Below, piece by piece: positions 6,738 through 6,750 of a stretch of 6,750 nucleotides of DNA. The stretch lies in assembly GCA_031275525.1 (NCBI GenBank), contig JAISOP010000216.1:1-6750 (forward strand), in the 5' to 3' direction. The notes below the pieces were generated by a model. That model ran no database searches, was not told the origin of the DNA, and saw nothing but the letters and a program-made list of their open reading frames with translations. Each line of letters begins with the position of its first letter. Within the stretch, counting starts at the first letter, position 1. The position numbers and the translations under genes were made by a program. The stretch is from Tannerella sp. (GTDB lineage: Bacteria > Bacteroidota > Bacteroidia > Bacteroidales > Tannerellaceae).

Positions 6738-6750
6738 CCCCCCCCCCCCC
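6738..6750. repeat. Homopolymer tract of at least 13 C (13 G on the susC strand)
   Basis: An uninterrupted run of 13 C reaches the window edge, so its full length is unknown. On the susC strand it is a G-tract ending 9 nt before the candidate -7 box TAATTTTG. Tracts of this length are prone to slipped-strand length change in cells and also to sequencing or assembly error. The contig could simply end here. Confidence 0.9.

Overview
The window looks like a stretch of Bacteroidota chromosome carrying parts of two SusC/SusD-type outer-membrane nutrient uptake loci that face each other. The protein families (SusC-type TonB-dependent transporter, SusD-type surface lipoproteins ending in NPGW), the absence of clear Shine-Dalgarno sequences and a TAnnTTTG promoter-like element all fit this phylum. 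By eye the coding DNA is GC-rich, higher than typical Bacteroides and more like Alistipes/Rikenellaceae or a related lineage. The genus is inference only.

Layout. Positions 2-1210 (+) hold the 3' part of a susD-like gene whose start, and presumably a susC partner, lie left of the window. Positions 1211-1586 form a convergent intergenic region of about 376 bp. It contains, in order, a rho-independent terminator for the + gene (1256-1291), four tandem 23-bp repeats with a palindromic core (1309-1400), a large imperfect inverted repeat of the CACAAAGGCACAAAG type (1421-1494), and a terminator for the - strand operon (1521-1564). Positions 1587-3377 (-) hold a complete susD-like lipoprotein gene. 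It follows, after 19 nt, a complete susC-like gene at 3397-6549 (-). Positions 6550-6750 are the susC upstream region: an intrinsic-terminator-like hairpin oriented with susC (6631-6670), a candidate Bacteroidota -7 element (6721-6728), and a run of 13 C (13 G on the susC strand) that reaches the window edge.

Working together: the - strand pair should form an outer-membrane complex in which the SusC barrel is the TonB-powered channel and the SusD lipoprotein is its substrate-binding lid on the cell surface. No glycoside hydrolase, peptidase, sulfatase, sigma/anti-sigma pair or other regulator is visible, so the substrate cannot be named. SusC lacks the extra N-terminal signalling (STN) domain, so control by a FecI/FecR-type cascade is unlikely. 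The genes themselves are ordinary. The most interesting material is non-coding: the G-tract beside a promoter-like box, the terminator inside the possible leader, and the stacked repeats between the convergent operons.
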